Source: Acidovorax sp. Leaf191
GTDB lineage: Bacteria > Pseudomonadota > Gammaproteobacteria > Burkholderiales > Burkholderiaceae_C
DNA: 44,780 nt
Direction of reading: 5' to 3'
NCBI RefSeq assembly: GCF_001424425.1
Contig: NZ_LMPT01000011.1
Location: 1-44,780 of the forward strand
The notes below the pieces were generated by a model that did not search any database, had not been told where the DNA came from, and was given only the letters and a program-made list of their open reading frames with translations. Positions 8,554 through 17,472 of the stretch are shown piece by piece. Position 1 is the first letter of the stretch, and each line of letters opens with the position of its first letter. The position numbers and the translations under genes were made by a program.

Positions 8554-8577
8554 CAGTAGCGCAGTAGCGCAGTAGCG
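8554..8577. repeat. Three tandem copies of an octamer, CAGTAGCG
   Basis: Perfect 3 x 8 bp array (8554-8561, 8562-8569, 8570-8577) in the 240-bp spacer between the lipoprotein gene and kynA. A similar 3 x 8 bp array with the related unit CAGTTAGG occurs at 36401. No function assigned. Confidence 0.85.
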
Positions 8578-8635
8578 GCCATTGGATGGCCTGTTCACCG
8601 TGCAGTGAGCAGCCTCCTTGTTCGCGTGGGCCACG

Positions 8636-9520
8636 TCACAGGTCCGTGCGCAGCTTCCAGATCTCAGGGAACAGCACCACGTCCAGCATCTTGCGCAGGT
8701 AGCTCACGCCGCCGGTGCCGCCCGTGCCGCGCTTGAAGCCGATCACGCGCTCCACCGTGGTCACGTGCCGAAAGCGCCACAGGCGGAATGCGTCTTCCAG
8801 GTCGGTGAGCTCCTCGCCCAGCTGGTACAGGTCCCAGTGCTCCTTGGGGTTGCGGTACACCACCAGCCAGGCCTGCTCCACGCCGTCGCTTTCTGCGTAG
8901 GGCTGCGTCCAGTCGCGCTCCAGGTGGCTGGCGGGCACGGGGATGCCGCGGCGCGCCAGCAGGCGCAGGGCTTCGTCGTACAGCGACGGCGCCTCGTACG
9001 CGGCCTGCACCTGGGCCAGCAGGTCGGCGCGGTGCTCGTGGGGCTTGAGCATGGCGCGGTTCTTGTTGCCCAGGGCGAACTCGATGCTGCGGTACTGATA
9101 ACTCTGGAACCCGCTGGACTGGCCCAGGTACGGGCGCATGGCGGTGTACTCGGGCGGCGTCATGGTGGCCAGCACGTCCCAGGCGTGCACCAGCTGCTCC
9201 ATGATCTTGGAGACACGCGCCAGCATCTTGAAGGCCATCTGCAGCTCGTCGTTGGCGATGTGCGCAATGGCCGCGCGCAGCTCGTGCAGCATGAGCTTCA
9301 TCCACAGCTCGCTGGTCTGGTGCTGCACGATGAACAGCATCTCGTCGTGCGCAGGCGACAGCGGCTTTTGCGCGGTGAGGATGGCGTCGAGCTGCAGGTA
9401 GTCGCCATAGCTCATCGACTGGCTGAAGTCGAGCTGGGCGCGTTCTTCATGCACGATGGACTCGGGCAGGGCGGCCGGCGTGTCGCTGGCGGGGACGGTG
9501 GTCTGGGAAAAAGGGCACAT
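8636..9520 (-). CDS. kynA: Tryptophan 2,3-dioxygenase
   Basis: A 294-residue haem enzyme that oxidises L-tryptophan with O2 to N-formylkynurenine, the first step of the kynurenine pathway. Family hallmarks are [32 protein letters not shown] (the first haem/substrate helices), [18 protein letters not shown], and [14 protein letters not shown] with the His that ligates haem. The start at 9520 is chosen because GGAG precedes it at good spacing and the upstream 31 codons have no protein character. It is last in kynB-kynU-kynA; a degenerate palindromic repeat lies in the 144-bp spacer to kynU. Length matches the bacterial family. Confidence 0.96.
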   Translation of the reverse strand: MCPFSQTTVPASDTPAALPESIVHEERAQLDFSQSMSYGDYLQLDAILTAQKPLSPAHDEMLFIVQHQTSELWMKLMLHELRAAIAHIANDELQMAFKMLARVSKIMEQLVHAWDVLATMTPPEYTAMRPYLGQSSGFQSYQYRSIEFALGNKNRAMLKPHEHRADLLAQVQAAYEAPSLYDEALRLLARRGIPVPASHLERDWTQPYAESDGVEQAWLVVYRNPKEHWDLYQLGEELTDLEDAFRLWRFRHVTTVERVIGFKRGTGGTGGVSYLRKMLDVVLFPEIWKLRTDL

Positions 9521-9576
9521 GGTGGGTCTCCTGCGTTCGCGTGGCGTCGTGCGTATTCGCGGTCGATCATTCAAGC

Positions 9577-9636
9577 CCGTTCGGGCGGAGCCTGTCGACG
9601 CCTTGCGCGGCACATCGACAAGCCCGGTGTGAACGG
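9577..9636. repeat. Degenerate copy of the GTTCGGGCTGAGCC inverted repeat
   Basis: The left arm (9577-9602) differs from the near-perfect arm at 19773-19798 and its complement by about two positions. The right arm (about 9613-9636) is clearly worn. It lies in the spacer between kynU and kynA. The likely origin is the same dispersed palindrome as at 19773-19846. Confidence 0.7.
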
Positions 9637-9664
9637 TTGAGGTGTTTTGGGATGCCGACAGGCC

Positions 9665-10975
9665 TCAGGTCACCGCGTGCGTCTGGTTGAACTCGGGCTT
9701 CTGCCAATCGCCACTCTCCAGCACCTGGCGCAGGTGCTCCACCGCATTCCACACGTCTTCAAACCCCAGGTACAGCGGCGTGAAGCCAAAGCGCAGGATG
9801 TCCTTGTGCGGGCCCGTGCCGCCGTCCCCTTTGCGGAAGTCGCCGATCACGCCGCGGGCGATCAGCGCCTGCACGATGGCGTAGGCGCCACTGCCCTGGC
9901 CGTTGACGCCCGCGCCTTCGTCGCGCGTCAGGCAGACCTGCGAGCCGCGCTGTGCGTGGTCGCGCGGCGTGGCCAGGCCCAGGCCGTGGCCTGCGCAGCG
10001 CTCCTCCACCAGGCGGATGAACAGGTCGGTGAGCGCGAGCGACTTGGTGCGCAGCGCGGCCATGCCGCCCAGTGCCTGCGCGGCGGTGAACACGTCCAGC
10101 CCGCACTGCAGGGCCGACAGGCTGATGATGGGCTGCGTGCCGCACAGGTAGCGCGTGATGCCGGGTGCAGGCTGGTAGTCAGGGGTGAACTGGAACGGCG
10201 CCGCGTGGCCCCACCAGCCCGACAGCGGCTGCCAGAAGCGGTCGGCGTGGCGCGGGTGTACCCACACAAACGCCGGCGCGCCGGGGCCGCCGTTGAGGTA
10301 CTTGTAGCCACAGCCGACGGAAAAATCTGCACCCGCGCCGTTCAGGTCGACGGGCACCGCACCCGCGCTGTGCGCCAGGTCCCACACGCACAGGATGCCC
10401 TGGGCATGCGCGGCGGCCGTGATGGTGGCCATGTCGTGCATGGCGCCGGTGCGGTAGTTCACATGGGTGAGCATCAGCACGGCCACGTCGGGGGTCAGCG
10501 CGGCGGCGATGTCTTCGGGCTCCACCAGCACCAGCTCCAGCCCGCACTCCTTGCACAGGCCTTCGGCGATGTACAGGTCGGTGGGGAAGTTGCTGCGCTC
10601 GCTGACGATGCGCTTGCGCGCGGGGTTGTCCTCGCGGGCGATGTTCAGCGCCGCGCTCAGCACCTTGTAGAGGTTGATCGAAGTGCTGTCGGTGCAGACC
10701 ACTTCGTTCGGGCCGGCGCCGATCAGCGGGGCCAGCTGGTTGCCCAGGCGCTGGGGCAGGTCGAACCAGCTCGCGGTGTTCCAGGATTTGATGAGGTCCG
10801 TGGCCCACTCGCGCGTCACCACATCGGCCACGCGCGCCGCGGCAGCCTTGGGCGCCACGCCCAGCGAGTTGCCGTCCAGGTAGATCACGCCCGGGGGCAG
10901 CGCGAAGTGCTCGCGCAGCGGGGCGATGGGGTCTTGTGCGTCGAGTGCGCGGCAGTCTTGTGCGGTGATGGTCAT
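9665..10975 (-). CDS. kynU: Kynureninase
   Basis: A 436-residue PLP enzyme that cleaves L-kynurenine to anthranilate and alanine. Visible hallmarks are [15 protein letters not shown] near residue 31, [33 protein letters not shown] with the PLP-binding Asp, and [15 protein letters not shown] with Lys225 as the Schiff-base lysine. The start at 10975 is taken because the alternative upstream segment derives from the dispersed repeat at 10995-11058. It is the middle gene of the kyn operon. Family length is about 400-430 residues, so it is complete. Confidence 0.96.
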   Translation of the reverse strand: MTITAQDCRALDAQDPIAPLREHFALPPGVIYLDGNSLGVAPKAAAARVADVVTREWATDLIKSWNTASWFDLPQRLGNQLAPLIGAGPNEVVCTDSTSINLYKVLSAALNIAREDNPARKRIVSERSNFPTDLYIAEGLCKECGLELVLVEPEDIAAALTPDVAVLMLTHVNYRTGAMHDMATITAAAHAQGILCVWDLAHSAGAVPVDLNGAGADFSVGCGYKYLNGGPGAPAFVWVHPRHADRFWQPLSGWWGHAAPFQFTPDYQPAPGITRYLCGTQPIISLSALQCGLDVFTAAQALGGMAALRTKSLALTDLFIRLVEERCAGHGLGLATPRDHAQRGSQVCLTRDEGAGVNGQGSGAYAIVQALIARGVIGDFRKGDGGTGPHKDILRFGFTPLYLGFEDVWNAVEHLRQVLESGDWQKPEFNQTHAVT

Positions 10976-10994
10976 GGCAGAAAGGTGGTTGTTT

Positions 10995-11058
10995 GCTTCT
11001 GTTTTGATAGCTGCTGGCGCTTTATCAGCAAGCGGTAGCGGCCTAACAGCTTTAAAAA
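10995..11058 (+). repeat. Comamonadaceae-type dispersed hairpin repeat, copy 2
   Basis: It shows TTTTGATAGCTGCTGGCGCTT, a short inverted centre (CGCTTtatcagcAAGCG), GGTAGCGGCC and an A-rich end (TTTAAAAAATG). It sits between kynB and kynU, which read on the opposite strand, so it is transcribed inside the operon message. Confidence 0.85.
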
Positions 11059-11066
11059 ATGAGTGA

Positions 11067-11726
11067 TCAGGCCAGCGCGCGCAGCACGGCACGCACCGGC
11101 GATGCGTCGGCGGTGGTGAGCCTGAGCGGCAGGGCGATCAGCTCGTAGTCGCCTTCGGGCACGTCGTCGAGCACCAGGTTCTCCAGCACGCGCAGACCGC
11201 GGCGGCGGATGACCTGGTGGCTGTCGAGCGTCTTGCTGTCGGCCGGGTCGATGCTGGCGGTGTCGATGCCCACCAGCAGCACGCCGAGGTCCGCCAGGCG
11301 CTCGATGGTGTCGGGGGCATAGGCCGCCAGGGCGCCGTCCCAACGGTCCTGGGGCATGTGCTGGTAGGTGCGCACCAGCACGCGCTGCGGCAGCGTGGCG
11401 TCTACCGCGTGGGCGATGTGCTCCCAGGTAATGAGCGGCCCGCGCGCGATCGCGTGGATCACGCGGCAGGGGCCCAGAAAGGCGTCGAGCGATATGTCAC
11501 CGATGCTGGCGCCGTGCTCGTCGTAGTGCAGCGGCGCATCGGCATGCGCGCCCACATGGGGCGACAGCGTGATGGCGCTCACGTTGACCGGGCAGCCGGG
11601 CCCGATGGTGGCGCACCACTGCTGGCTGTACGCCGTGTCGCCCGGGAACACGGGGCTGCCCGCATGCACGGGCGGCGAAATGTCCCAGAGCCTGCGGGCG
11701 GTGGGGGAAGAGGGGCTGGTTGGCAT
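11067..11726 (-). CDS. kynB: Kynurenine formamidase (arylformamidase)
   Basis: A 219-residue metal-dependent hydrolase that converts N-formylkynurenine to kynurenine plus formate. The signature [14 protein letters not shown] corresponds to the metal-binding HxGTHxDxPxH of the cyclase family (Thr replaced by Ala). [18 protein letters not shown] at the start and [21 protein letters not shown] later are typical of KynB. It is the first gene of kynB-kynU-kynA. No Lrp/AsnC-type kynR gene is found beside it, although such a gene often neighbours this operon in relatives. The upstream 480 bp presumably holds the promoter. Confidence 0.94.
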   Translation of the reverse strand: MPTSPSSPTARRLWDISPPVHAGSPVFPGDTAYSQQWCATIGPGCPVNVSAITLSPHVGAHADAPLHYDEHGASIGDISLDAFLGPCRVIHAIARGPLITWEHIAHAVDATLPQRVLVRTYQHMPQDRWDGALAAYAPDTIERLADLGVLLVGIDTASIDPADSKTLDSHQVIRRRGLRVLENLVLDDVPEGDYELIALPLRLTTADASPVRAVLRALA

Positions 11727-12207
11727 GGGACAAAGTTTGCATGTCCCGGAAAACCCGTGGTGTCGGTTATTTCCAACACGGCGGCGGTTTTTGTTGAGGC
11801 TTCAACGATCTGCGAGGCTGCAGATCAGAAGAAGAGGCCGTCTGTCAGCGGCTGCAACCCATGCCGCATGCGCGGTCGGTGGCAGGCGTGATCATCGGCC
11901 TGAAAATCGCTGCTGGGCGACAGGCGGCGCTCGCAGGTGTCTCACGCGGCTTTTTCTCCCATCTTGCCGGTGAGCGCTGCGCAACTCGCCGGCACGTGGT
12001 CGGGCCGCGCATGGGGCTGGCGGTGTCGGTCACTTCCACCGCCAGCCCATCGGGCAGGGTGCCGCCCCTGTGCAGAGCCGACCCGCAGCGCAATGCGTGG
12101 CGACCAGGGCACTGCCGCGGCTTGATCGTTCAGCGAAGCCATGCAGATCGATTGCGCAGAGCTGCGCGGTGAACTGGCCAGCCAGGCTGGCGCGCCTGTT
12201 CTCGGGG
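11727..12207. other. 481-bp spacer upstream of kynB
   Basis: It separates kynB from the 3' end of the metalloprotease gene, both on the minus strand. GTTGAggctTCAAC (11793-11806) is a short imperfect dyad that could be a regulator site for the kyn operon. On the minus strand around 11945-12080, protein-like residues (GGTLPDGLAVEVTDTASP, then LTGKMGEKAA and a stop) appear in two different frames, which could be a decayed gene end. No intact gene is supported. Confidence 0.4.
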
Positions 12208-15200
12208 TTATCCGAGGTACGGCCGCTCAGACACCAGCAACGCCTTCTTGGCGAAGTCGCGCCACGCGGGCGGCGCCTGCCGCCCCAGCACAATCAGCCC
12301 CACGACATACGCCTGAGCACGTCGCTGCAGCGGTTCGTTCTGCAGTACCTTTTCTGCTTGAACGACATCCCGCGTTGTCTGCATGATGTCGACAAAGCGG
12401 CGCAGCGCCAGGGACTCCTCGCTCTTGTCCTCATGCAGCTTGGCCACAAAAGGTTCCATATTGCGCCGGTGTTTCAGGGCCAAGCCCAGCGCACTCCAAT
12501 ATGCGTCCCCATCGATTCCTCGTTGGGCGTCCAGGCTCAAGCTGCGTTCCACCAGATCCGCAGGTGCACCGTCGGACGCTGCAATCAACCTCAGCGTGCG
12601 CTCGCTGCCGGAGTTGGCTTTCCACCGCCTGGCTGCCGCGTCGATCCTGCCTTGATGGAGTTCAAAGTAAATCTTTGCAGGATCATTGTCCAACAAGCCT
12701 TCTCCGGTTTCCAGACTGCGGTTATTCCGCAAAGCTTCCGACTTCGGCAACAGGTCCTGCACATTGGCGTTGACTCCGTTCATCAGCCGCCTGATGCGGG
12801 CGAGGTCGAGGGAGGCGAACTCCGCCAAGGCGGGGTTCTGGCTTGCCACACCATAGGCTTTCGATGCCTCTGGCCAATTGCCTGCCGATGAAAAATCGTA
12901 CCCGGCAGCCAAAGCAAACCATGGGTTTCCAGGATGTTTTTGGTATCCCGCGACAAATGCAGCCTCGCGCGAAGGGCCGTGGTCCATGCATCGCACCGCT
13001 ACGTATTGCATGCTTGGGTTCGCTGCATGTTGAGCGGACAGCGCTCTTTGCCGCTCGCAGGTGGCCGCGCGATCAGCAGAGCTGTCTTGCTGCGCGCGCA
13101 AGGCCACGACATCGAGAGCGTTGTGGGCCAGGCGCGTGCTCAAAACTTCTGGGTACTCAGGCAGCACAGACGCTTGCGTCAACCAGTCCATCAGGCTGGC
13201 CGACTCGGGAGAGTCCCACCGAGCGTGTGCCAGGATCACGGCTTTGCGGGTGTCTTCTTTTTCCACCACACCCAGGTTGGAGCGCCACGAGTTCGCGGGC
13301 GGCGCGCTCAGCACCGTCCGGGTACCGCCACTTCCCTTGGTTTGAATGCTCTTCGGGGGCTCTTCAAGCACTATCTGAACAGAGGTTGGAAGCCAACGCT
13401 CGTGCGGGACTTCGTGGGCCGCGGAGCCGGTGTAGCTCCCGTAGCCGACGCTCCACTCCATCAGGGGGCTTGCGAGGGCGATGTTGTAAACGTATTGACC
13501 GCTGATAACGTCCGGGGTTTCTTCAAAGGACTCGATCTCCTGGCCCTCCACGGTACGTGAACTCAATCGCAGAGATTTGTCGACGTCCACATTCAGATGT
13601 TGGGTGGCGCCGGGGGGCAGTGACAGTTTGTGGGCTCCTACCTGCGATATCACCGGGCGATCCAGGCCGTTGTGCACCCAGACGGTTGCCGTTCCTACAC
13701 TGGCACTCGTGCCCATGAGGCTACCGATGATGCCGCCCGCCACCAGCAGGCGTGCCGACCCAGGCACCCAGCCGTCGGCCACCTGAAAGCGCGACCACCA
13801 ATCCAGCCGCTTTTGCAAGGGTCGTTCCTGCCCCGTCACAAAAGTGCTGTATTGACGCGGGACTGCAGGCGCTGGGGGCGCTTCGCCCATGTCGGCGCCT
13901 TGTCCGACTGTTGTCTGCAATCGCCTTTCCGCATTGAGCATCTGGTCCAGCGCTGCGCGGCGCAACCGCCCCAGCGACCCACTGAAAGCTCGCACCCAGC
14001 CGTCGATCACGTTCAGCCAGTCTCCGATGTTGCTCAAGCCGGGCGCGCCCAGGGTGAACTCTTCCAGCATGGCGCTCCAGCTCGCGGCTCCGACCTGGCG
14101 CAGCGTCTCCTCATCCACGACGACCGAGTTGCGGGCGTTGTCGACCTCTTGCAGCAAGAGATACAACTCAAGTGCGTGGCTCACTACGCGGTTGCGCTCT
14201 GCATCACTGACTTTGCGCTTGGCCGTCACCATCGCCACCTGATTGGCCAACGCACCGTGTGCATCGGCAATGTTGGCCTGCAAGTGTTCCGTGTAGTGCA
14301 CCAGCGACAGCAAGCCCCGCCAGTAGGCTTCCCAGCCGCGACCCGCCTTGCGCGCTTTGGCCAAAGCTGCCGTACGGCACAGGCGGTCGTGCTCCACGAC
14401 CCGCCCTGTCAATGCCTCCATCTCCTCATCGATCGCCCGCAGGGTCGCACCCAATTCCTTGAGCTTGATGCCCTTGCCCCGGAAGCGAATCACGCCGTCC
14501 GCACTTTTGGCTGCGCCGTCCTGAATGGCGGTGAGCTGTGCTTTCTCATTCGACAAGATTTCCAGCTGCCGCAAATCCTGTTGCAGCGAATCGGGGTACA
14601 GGCCTTCCACCGAGTCGGGGCCCTCCCGGTACAGCCCGTCCAATTCCGCCGTACAGCGGGTGATGGAGCGAGACAAATAGCAGCCTCTGTAGCCGCGCTT
14701 GTACGATTCGCGGCCATATTCAATGCCCAATGCCGCCAGCGATTCTTCACGGGTTGCCGTAGGCAAGGGGGGATCGATGTCCTTCACCATGTCCGCGCAC
14801 ATCTTGCGCTTCAGTGCATCGGTGTTTTTGAACAGCCCCCAGGCCGAGCCCTCATCCAAAGGCACCGGCAGGTAGATTTGCTTGGCATTGGCTTCACGCT
14901 CATGGTTGAGCGGGTGACTTGCCCACATGCGCGAAATCTGCACCGCGTGCTGCTCGAAAATCCGGTGGGCGGCAGGGTCGCCCAGTGGCTTGGTAGGCTC
15001 ACCAAACGTGGGGTCGTCAAGGATGTTGCGCAGCCTGGCGATGATGAGGGACTGGATTTCGAACAGATCCGCCGTCACACGCCCCGCCCGCACTTCTGCG
15101 TTCGCGAACGCCAGTGTTCTGTCCCAGGCCGTGTCTGCGGCCTGGCAGCGGTAGAGGGCGTTGATCAGTGCATCACTGCCTGTGAGGCTGACCGACACAC

Positions 15201-15993
15201 GGTCTGCCTGGAACTCCATTTCGCGGGACAGTGCCCGCTCTGCGGCGAGAACCACCTTGAAAAAAGTGTCGACCACCGAGCGGATCGCCCACACCACCAG
15301 CGACAGGATCCAGCCTATCCAGGCGATGCGGATGTCAAAGCGAGACAGGCCTTGCAGAAAGCCATCCAGGCGGTCGCGCTTGGCCACCACATGCCCGGCA
15401 ATCTGCTGGGCGATGTAAACCCAGCGCCCCACCGCCATGGACCTTTGCGCAAAGTGCCCGAACTCGTGGGCCAGCACGGCCTTGAACTCGGAGGCATTCA
15501 GCACGTTGACGAGCGGCAGGCCGATCTCCAGGTTCTTGCGGGACGGGAAGATAAGGTTCAACAGCGACAGGTCATAAAACACTGCCGCGTTGACCCGCGC
15601 AGACAAGAAGACCTTGCGGGGCCGCGGCGCCCGGGCATCGTCGGCCAGACGGTACAGGAAGGCGAAGAGTTTTGGTTGATCCTCTTCCTTGATTTCGGTG
15701 AGATCCGCGATGCTGTTGCGCTTGACGAACCAAATGGCCTTCAGCATGAAAAGCGCGATGAAACCCGCCGCCACTCCACCCAATAAAAGCCATAGGCCGT
15801 CATGCGGCGTTCGGGTGCTGGCACGGATCAGCGCATAAGACTTCCAGACAAACCAACCCGACAGCGAGAGGTAAAAACCGACGAACCCCAGAAGGGCCGC
15901 CAACGCAATCCAGGCATGGCGCCTGTAAGCCGGTGTTGCCTTGACCAGTTCCTCTGGATATGTCTTTGGCCCAGCTGGATAGTTCAGCTCCAT
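12208..15993 (-). CDS. Large membrane-anchored M48-family zinc metalloprotease
   Basis: A 1261-residue protein. Two membrane helices lie near residues 28-50 and 67-88, then a peptidase domain with HEFGH at 176-180 (zinc ligands His176 and His180, catalytic Glu177), a hydrophobic pair at about 222-250, and EMEFQAD at 258-263 giving the third zinc ligand Glu260. This is the M48 (HtpX/Ste24-like) layout. The remainder is unusual: a long helical region (about 400-720), a third possible membrane segment with LLVAGGIIGSLMG, a beta-rich segment from about 770, and a TPR-like helical tail. Most M48 proteases are 280-450 residues. Gene GC is visibly lower than its neighbours. A membrane or envelope quality-control role is plausible; substrates are unknown. 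GGGGGATCAC precedes the ATG. Confidence 0.88.
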   Translation of the reverse strand: MELNYPAGPKTYPEELVKATPAYRRHAWIALAALLGFVGFYLSLSGWFVWKSYALIRASTRTPHDGLWLLLGGVAAGFIALFMLKAIWFVKRNSIADLTEIKEEDQPKLFAFLYRLADDARAPRPRKVFLSARVNAAVFYDLSLLNLIFPSRKNLEIGLPLVNVLNASEFKAVLAHEFGHFAQRSMAVGRWVYIAQQIAGHVVAKRDRLDGFLQGLSRFDIRIAWIGWILSLVVWAIRSVVDTFFKVVLAAERALSREMEFQADRVSVSLTGSDALINALYRCQAADTAWDRTLAFANAEVRAGRVTADLFEIQSLIIARLRNILDDPTFGEPTKPLGDPAAHRIFEQHAVQISRMWASHPLNHEREANAKQIYLPVPLDEGSAWGLFKNTDALKRKMCADMVKDIDPPLPTATREESLAALGIEYGRESYKRGYRGCYLSRSITRCTAELDGLYREGPDSVEGLYPDSLQQDLRQLEILSNEKAQLTAIQDGAAKSADGVIRFRGKGIKLKELGATLRAIDEEMEALTGRVVEHDRLCRTAALAKARKAGRGWEAYWRGLLSLVHYTEHLQANIADAHGALANQVAMVTAKRKVSDAERNRVVSHALELYLLLQEVDNARNSVVVDEETLRQVGAASWSAMLEEFTLGAPGLSNIGDWLNVIDGWVRAFSGSLGRLRRAALDQMLNAERRLQTTVGQGADMGEAPPAPAVPRQYSTFVTGQERPLQKRLDWWSRFQVADGWVPGSARLLVAGGIIGSLMGTSASVGTATVWVHNGLDRPVISQVGAHKLSLPPGATQHLNVDVDKSLRLSSRTVEGQEIESFEETPDVISGQYVYNIALASPLMEWSVGYGSYTGSAAHEVPHERWLPTSVQIVLEEPPKSIQTKGSGGTRTVLSAPPANSWRSNLGVVEKEDTRKAVILAHARWDSPESASLMDWLTQASVLPEYPEVLSTRLAHNALDVVALRAQQDSSADRAATCERQRALSAQHAANPSMQYVAVRCMDHGPSREAAFVAGYQKHPGNPWFALAAGYDFSSAGNWPEASKAYGVASQNPALAEFASLDLARIRRLMNGVNANVQDLLPKSEALRNNRSLETGEGLLDNDPAKIYFELHQGRIDAAARRWKANSGSERTLRLIAASDGAPADLVERSLSLDAQRGIDGDAYWSALGLALKHRRNMEPFVAKLHEDKSEESLALRRFVDIMQTTRDVVQAEKVLQNEPLQRRAQAYVVGLIVLGRQAPPAWRDFAKKALLVSERPYLG

Positions 15994-16254
15994 GTGATCC
16001 CCCTGCCTTTTTGAGTAAATTTGCCGAGGAGTTTATTCGCGACGGCAGGTGCAACAAGCTCAGGCAGGTGTCGACGGACTGTGAGAGTTGTCCCAAGCTT
16101 GCCTTCGGCAGAAAGTGCTTGAATCGGCTGCAGCCGGTGATTCTGACCATGCTGTTTTAGCTTGTGCACAGAGCGATCGATCAGAACGGACTGCTGTATT
16201 TCAGGCTTGGATCGCTTGGTACGATGTTGGCTTTCGGCCAAAGGCGGACATTCG

Positions 16255-16548
16255 ATGAGCGATTTCACTGTCGTGAAAGAAGGAACGTGGCTGTACGACG
16301 GCACAGTACCAACAGGCGTCCGTATTGTTAGCTGCTCGATTCGCTACGGATCGGGCGACTGGGAAGACCCACCGGAGATACAGGAGGATCAAACGGTTCC
16401 GGGATTTGACGTCCAGTGGGCCTCACCTACAACGCCGCGTGACTTTTGGAAGTATCCGTCTGCAGTGTTCCCCACACTGCGCGATGCATTAGCTCACGCG
16501 GAACAAGCAGCATGGGCCTCATCGACCTTGAAATGGAACCAGTTCTGA
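16255..16548 (+). CDS. Small hypothetical protein
   Basis: A 97-residue product beginning MSDFTVVKEGTWLYDG, with many aromatic and acidic residues (GSGDWEDPPEIQEDQTVPGFDVQW) and an Ala-rich helical end (LRDALAHAEQAAWASSTLKW). No signal peptide or membrane segment. It looks like a real soluble protein because residue composition is balanced, but I do not recognise it. The ATG at 16255 is preferred over an upstream in-frame ATG at 16162 because residues before it are unstructured and Cys/Arg-rich. Base composition is lower in GC than the chromosome, like the adjacent metalloprotease gene, and an IS remnant lies 240 bp downstream. Confidence 0.55.
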   Translation: MSDFTVVKEGTWLYDGTVPTGVRIVSCSIRYGSGDWEDPPEIQEDQTVPGFDVQWASPTTPRDFWKYPSAVFPTLRDALAHAEQAAWASSTLKWNQF

Positions 16549-16598
16549 CGGCGGCTATGGGCCCACTGCCGTCTTCCGACTTTGCCCGAACCGGACGT

Positions 16599-16769
16599 TC
16601 ACATTTTTCCGGTCCAATGCAGTTCAATCTCACCGACTGCGATGGGGGTGAGGGAACTCACTGCAGCGGCCACGCTTTCAGCATTTACGAATCCTGAAAT
16701 CTCGCAACTACGCACCACGCCATCGACGCTGAACCCCTCGCCAATGAGAAGAACTTGCCAAGTTTTCAT
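16599..16769 (-). CDS. Small hypothetical protein
   Basis: A 56-residue frame, MKTWQVLLIGEGFSVDGVV at the start and a tail EIELHWTGKM. The alternating hydrophobic pattern (WQVLLIGEGF, then CEISGFVNAESVAAAVSSL, then IAVGEIELHW) reads like a compact alpha/beta protein rather than shadow sequence. It may be a complete small protein or the shortened relative of a longer one. It is convergent with the small gene at 16255. Unknown function. Confidence 0.4.
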   Translation of the reverse strand: MKTWQVLLIGEGFSVDGVVRSCEISGFVNAESVAAAVSSLTPIAVGEIELHWTGKM

Positions 16770-16789
16770 GTTGTGCTGATGTCGGCTTC

Positions 16790-16901
16790 TGACCGGTAGG
16801 GGGTGCGGACGAAAACTTGGACTACTAGAAGGTAGTTCATGTATTCCTACGAAGACAGAACTCGTTCCGGCCAAGTCAGCATCACTGCGTTGGCTGCCTA
16901 G
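16790..16901 (+). mobile_element. Remnant of an IS3-family element: terminus and orfA start
   Basis: TGACCGGTAGGGGGTGCGGA at 16790 resembles the end of an IS3-group element, followed by an untranslated leader, and an ATG at 16839 that reads MYSYEDRTRSG before a stop at 16899-16901. MYSYEDR is a typical N-terminus of IS3/IS150-type OrfA transposases. The rest of the transposase is absent, so this is a truncated scar with no activity. It marks past insertion and deletion in this lower-GC stretch. Confidence 0.55.
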
Positions 16902-16905
16902 GTTT

Positions 16906-16953
16906 CACGAGTGAAAACTCGTGGCGAGGCTGACGCGCGAATAGAACGTCAGC
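16906..16953. repeat. Two perfect short inverted repeats
   Basis: CACGAGT-gaaa-ACTCGTG (16906-16923) is a 7-bp stem with a GAAA loop. Six bases on, GCTGACG (16929-16935) pairs with CGTCAGC (16947-16953). A third, GGCAC-caatca-GTGCC, lies near 17013-17028. They follow the IS remnant directly. They could be parts of a decayed mobile or recombination site; none has the T-run of a terminator. Confidence 0.65.
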
Positions 16954-17119
16954 CACTTTGGGTCCAAAGCCTCTTTGAGCAGCCTTTCTTTGGCTGAATC
17001 CGCGCCAAAGGCGGCACCAATCAGTGCCAAAGCGCGCGGCGAGCAATTCGCTACGGGCGCATTTGCGCTGCATCAATCACCCCTCCCCCACGGAACCAAA
17101 CCCCCAAACCCAGTGTCAG

Positions 17120-17138
17120 TAAAATGAGAATCAATAAC
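17120..17138. promoter_or_regulatory. Fur box upstream of feoA
   Basis: The 19-mer taaaatgagaatcaataac matches the E. coli consensus GATAATGATAATCATTATC at 14 of 19 positions by direct comparison. It lies about 20 bp before the feoA ATG, inside the likely promoter, so iron-bound Fur should repress feoAB under iron-replete conditions. Confidence 0.75.
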
Positions 17139-17157
17139 ATTTAAAAAGCAGACTCCG

Positions 17158-17472
17158 ATGACCACCCCGCACGACAGCTCTGCTGTGCCGCAGCATGCTT
17201 CCACTGGCCCCGCGCCATCCATAGCCCTTGACCGGCTGCCCCTGCACACCCCTGCGCTGGTGACGGGCCTGCATAGCGCCAGCGGCGAGCAGGAAGAAGG
17301 CACGGTGCTGCGTCTGATGGAGATCGGCTTTCTCCCCGGCGAGGCGGTGCGTGTGGTCGCGCGCGGTGGGTTCGGGGTGGACCCGATTGCGGTGCGGGTG
17401 GGGCAGGCCACGTTTGCGTTGCGCCGTAGCGAGGCGTCGATGGTGCAGGTGCAGGTCGAGGTGCAGCCATGA
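17158..17472 (+). CDS. feoA: Ferrous iron transport accessory protein FeoA
   Basis: A 104-residue protein. After a variable 22-residue N-terminus it shows the SH3-like FeoA fold: LDRLPLHTPALVTGL, RLMEIGFLPGEAVRVVARGGFGVDPIAVRVG, and FALRRSEASMVQVQVE. FeoA associates with the cytoplasmic side of FeoB and is needed for Fe(II) import. A Fur box lies just upstream, and its stop overlaps the feoB start (ATGA, 17469-17472), so the two are translated as a coupled pair. Confidence 0.94.
   Translation: MTTPHDSSAVPQHASTGPAPSIALDRLPLHTPALVTGLHSASGEQEEGTVLRLMEIGFLPGEAVRVVARGGFGVDPIAVRVGQATFALRRSEASMVQVQVEVQP

Noticed and set aside
8554..8577. Possible CRISPR array
   Set aside because: Three contiguous 8-bp units with no spacers; no cas gene in the window.
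11845..12142. Small minus-strand frames with GGTLPDGLAVEV and LTGKMGEKAA
   Set aside because: Residues look protein-like but lie in two frames and have no start or family match; at most a decayed gene end.
16906..17028. Integron attC-like site
   Set aside because: Inverted repeats are present but I do not see the paired core and inverse-core sequences of attC, and no integrase gene.
16882..17076. Small minus-strand frame after the IS remnant
   Set aside because: Arg/Cys/Trp-rich with no start signal or fold-like pattern, and it spans the inverted repeats.
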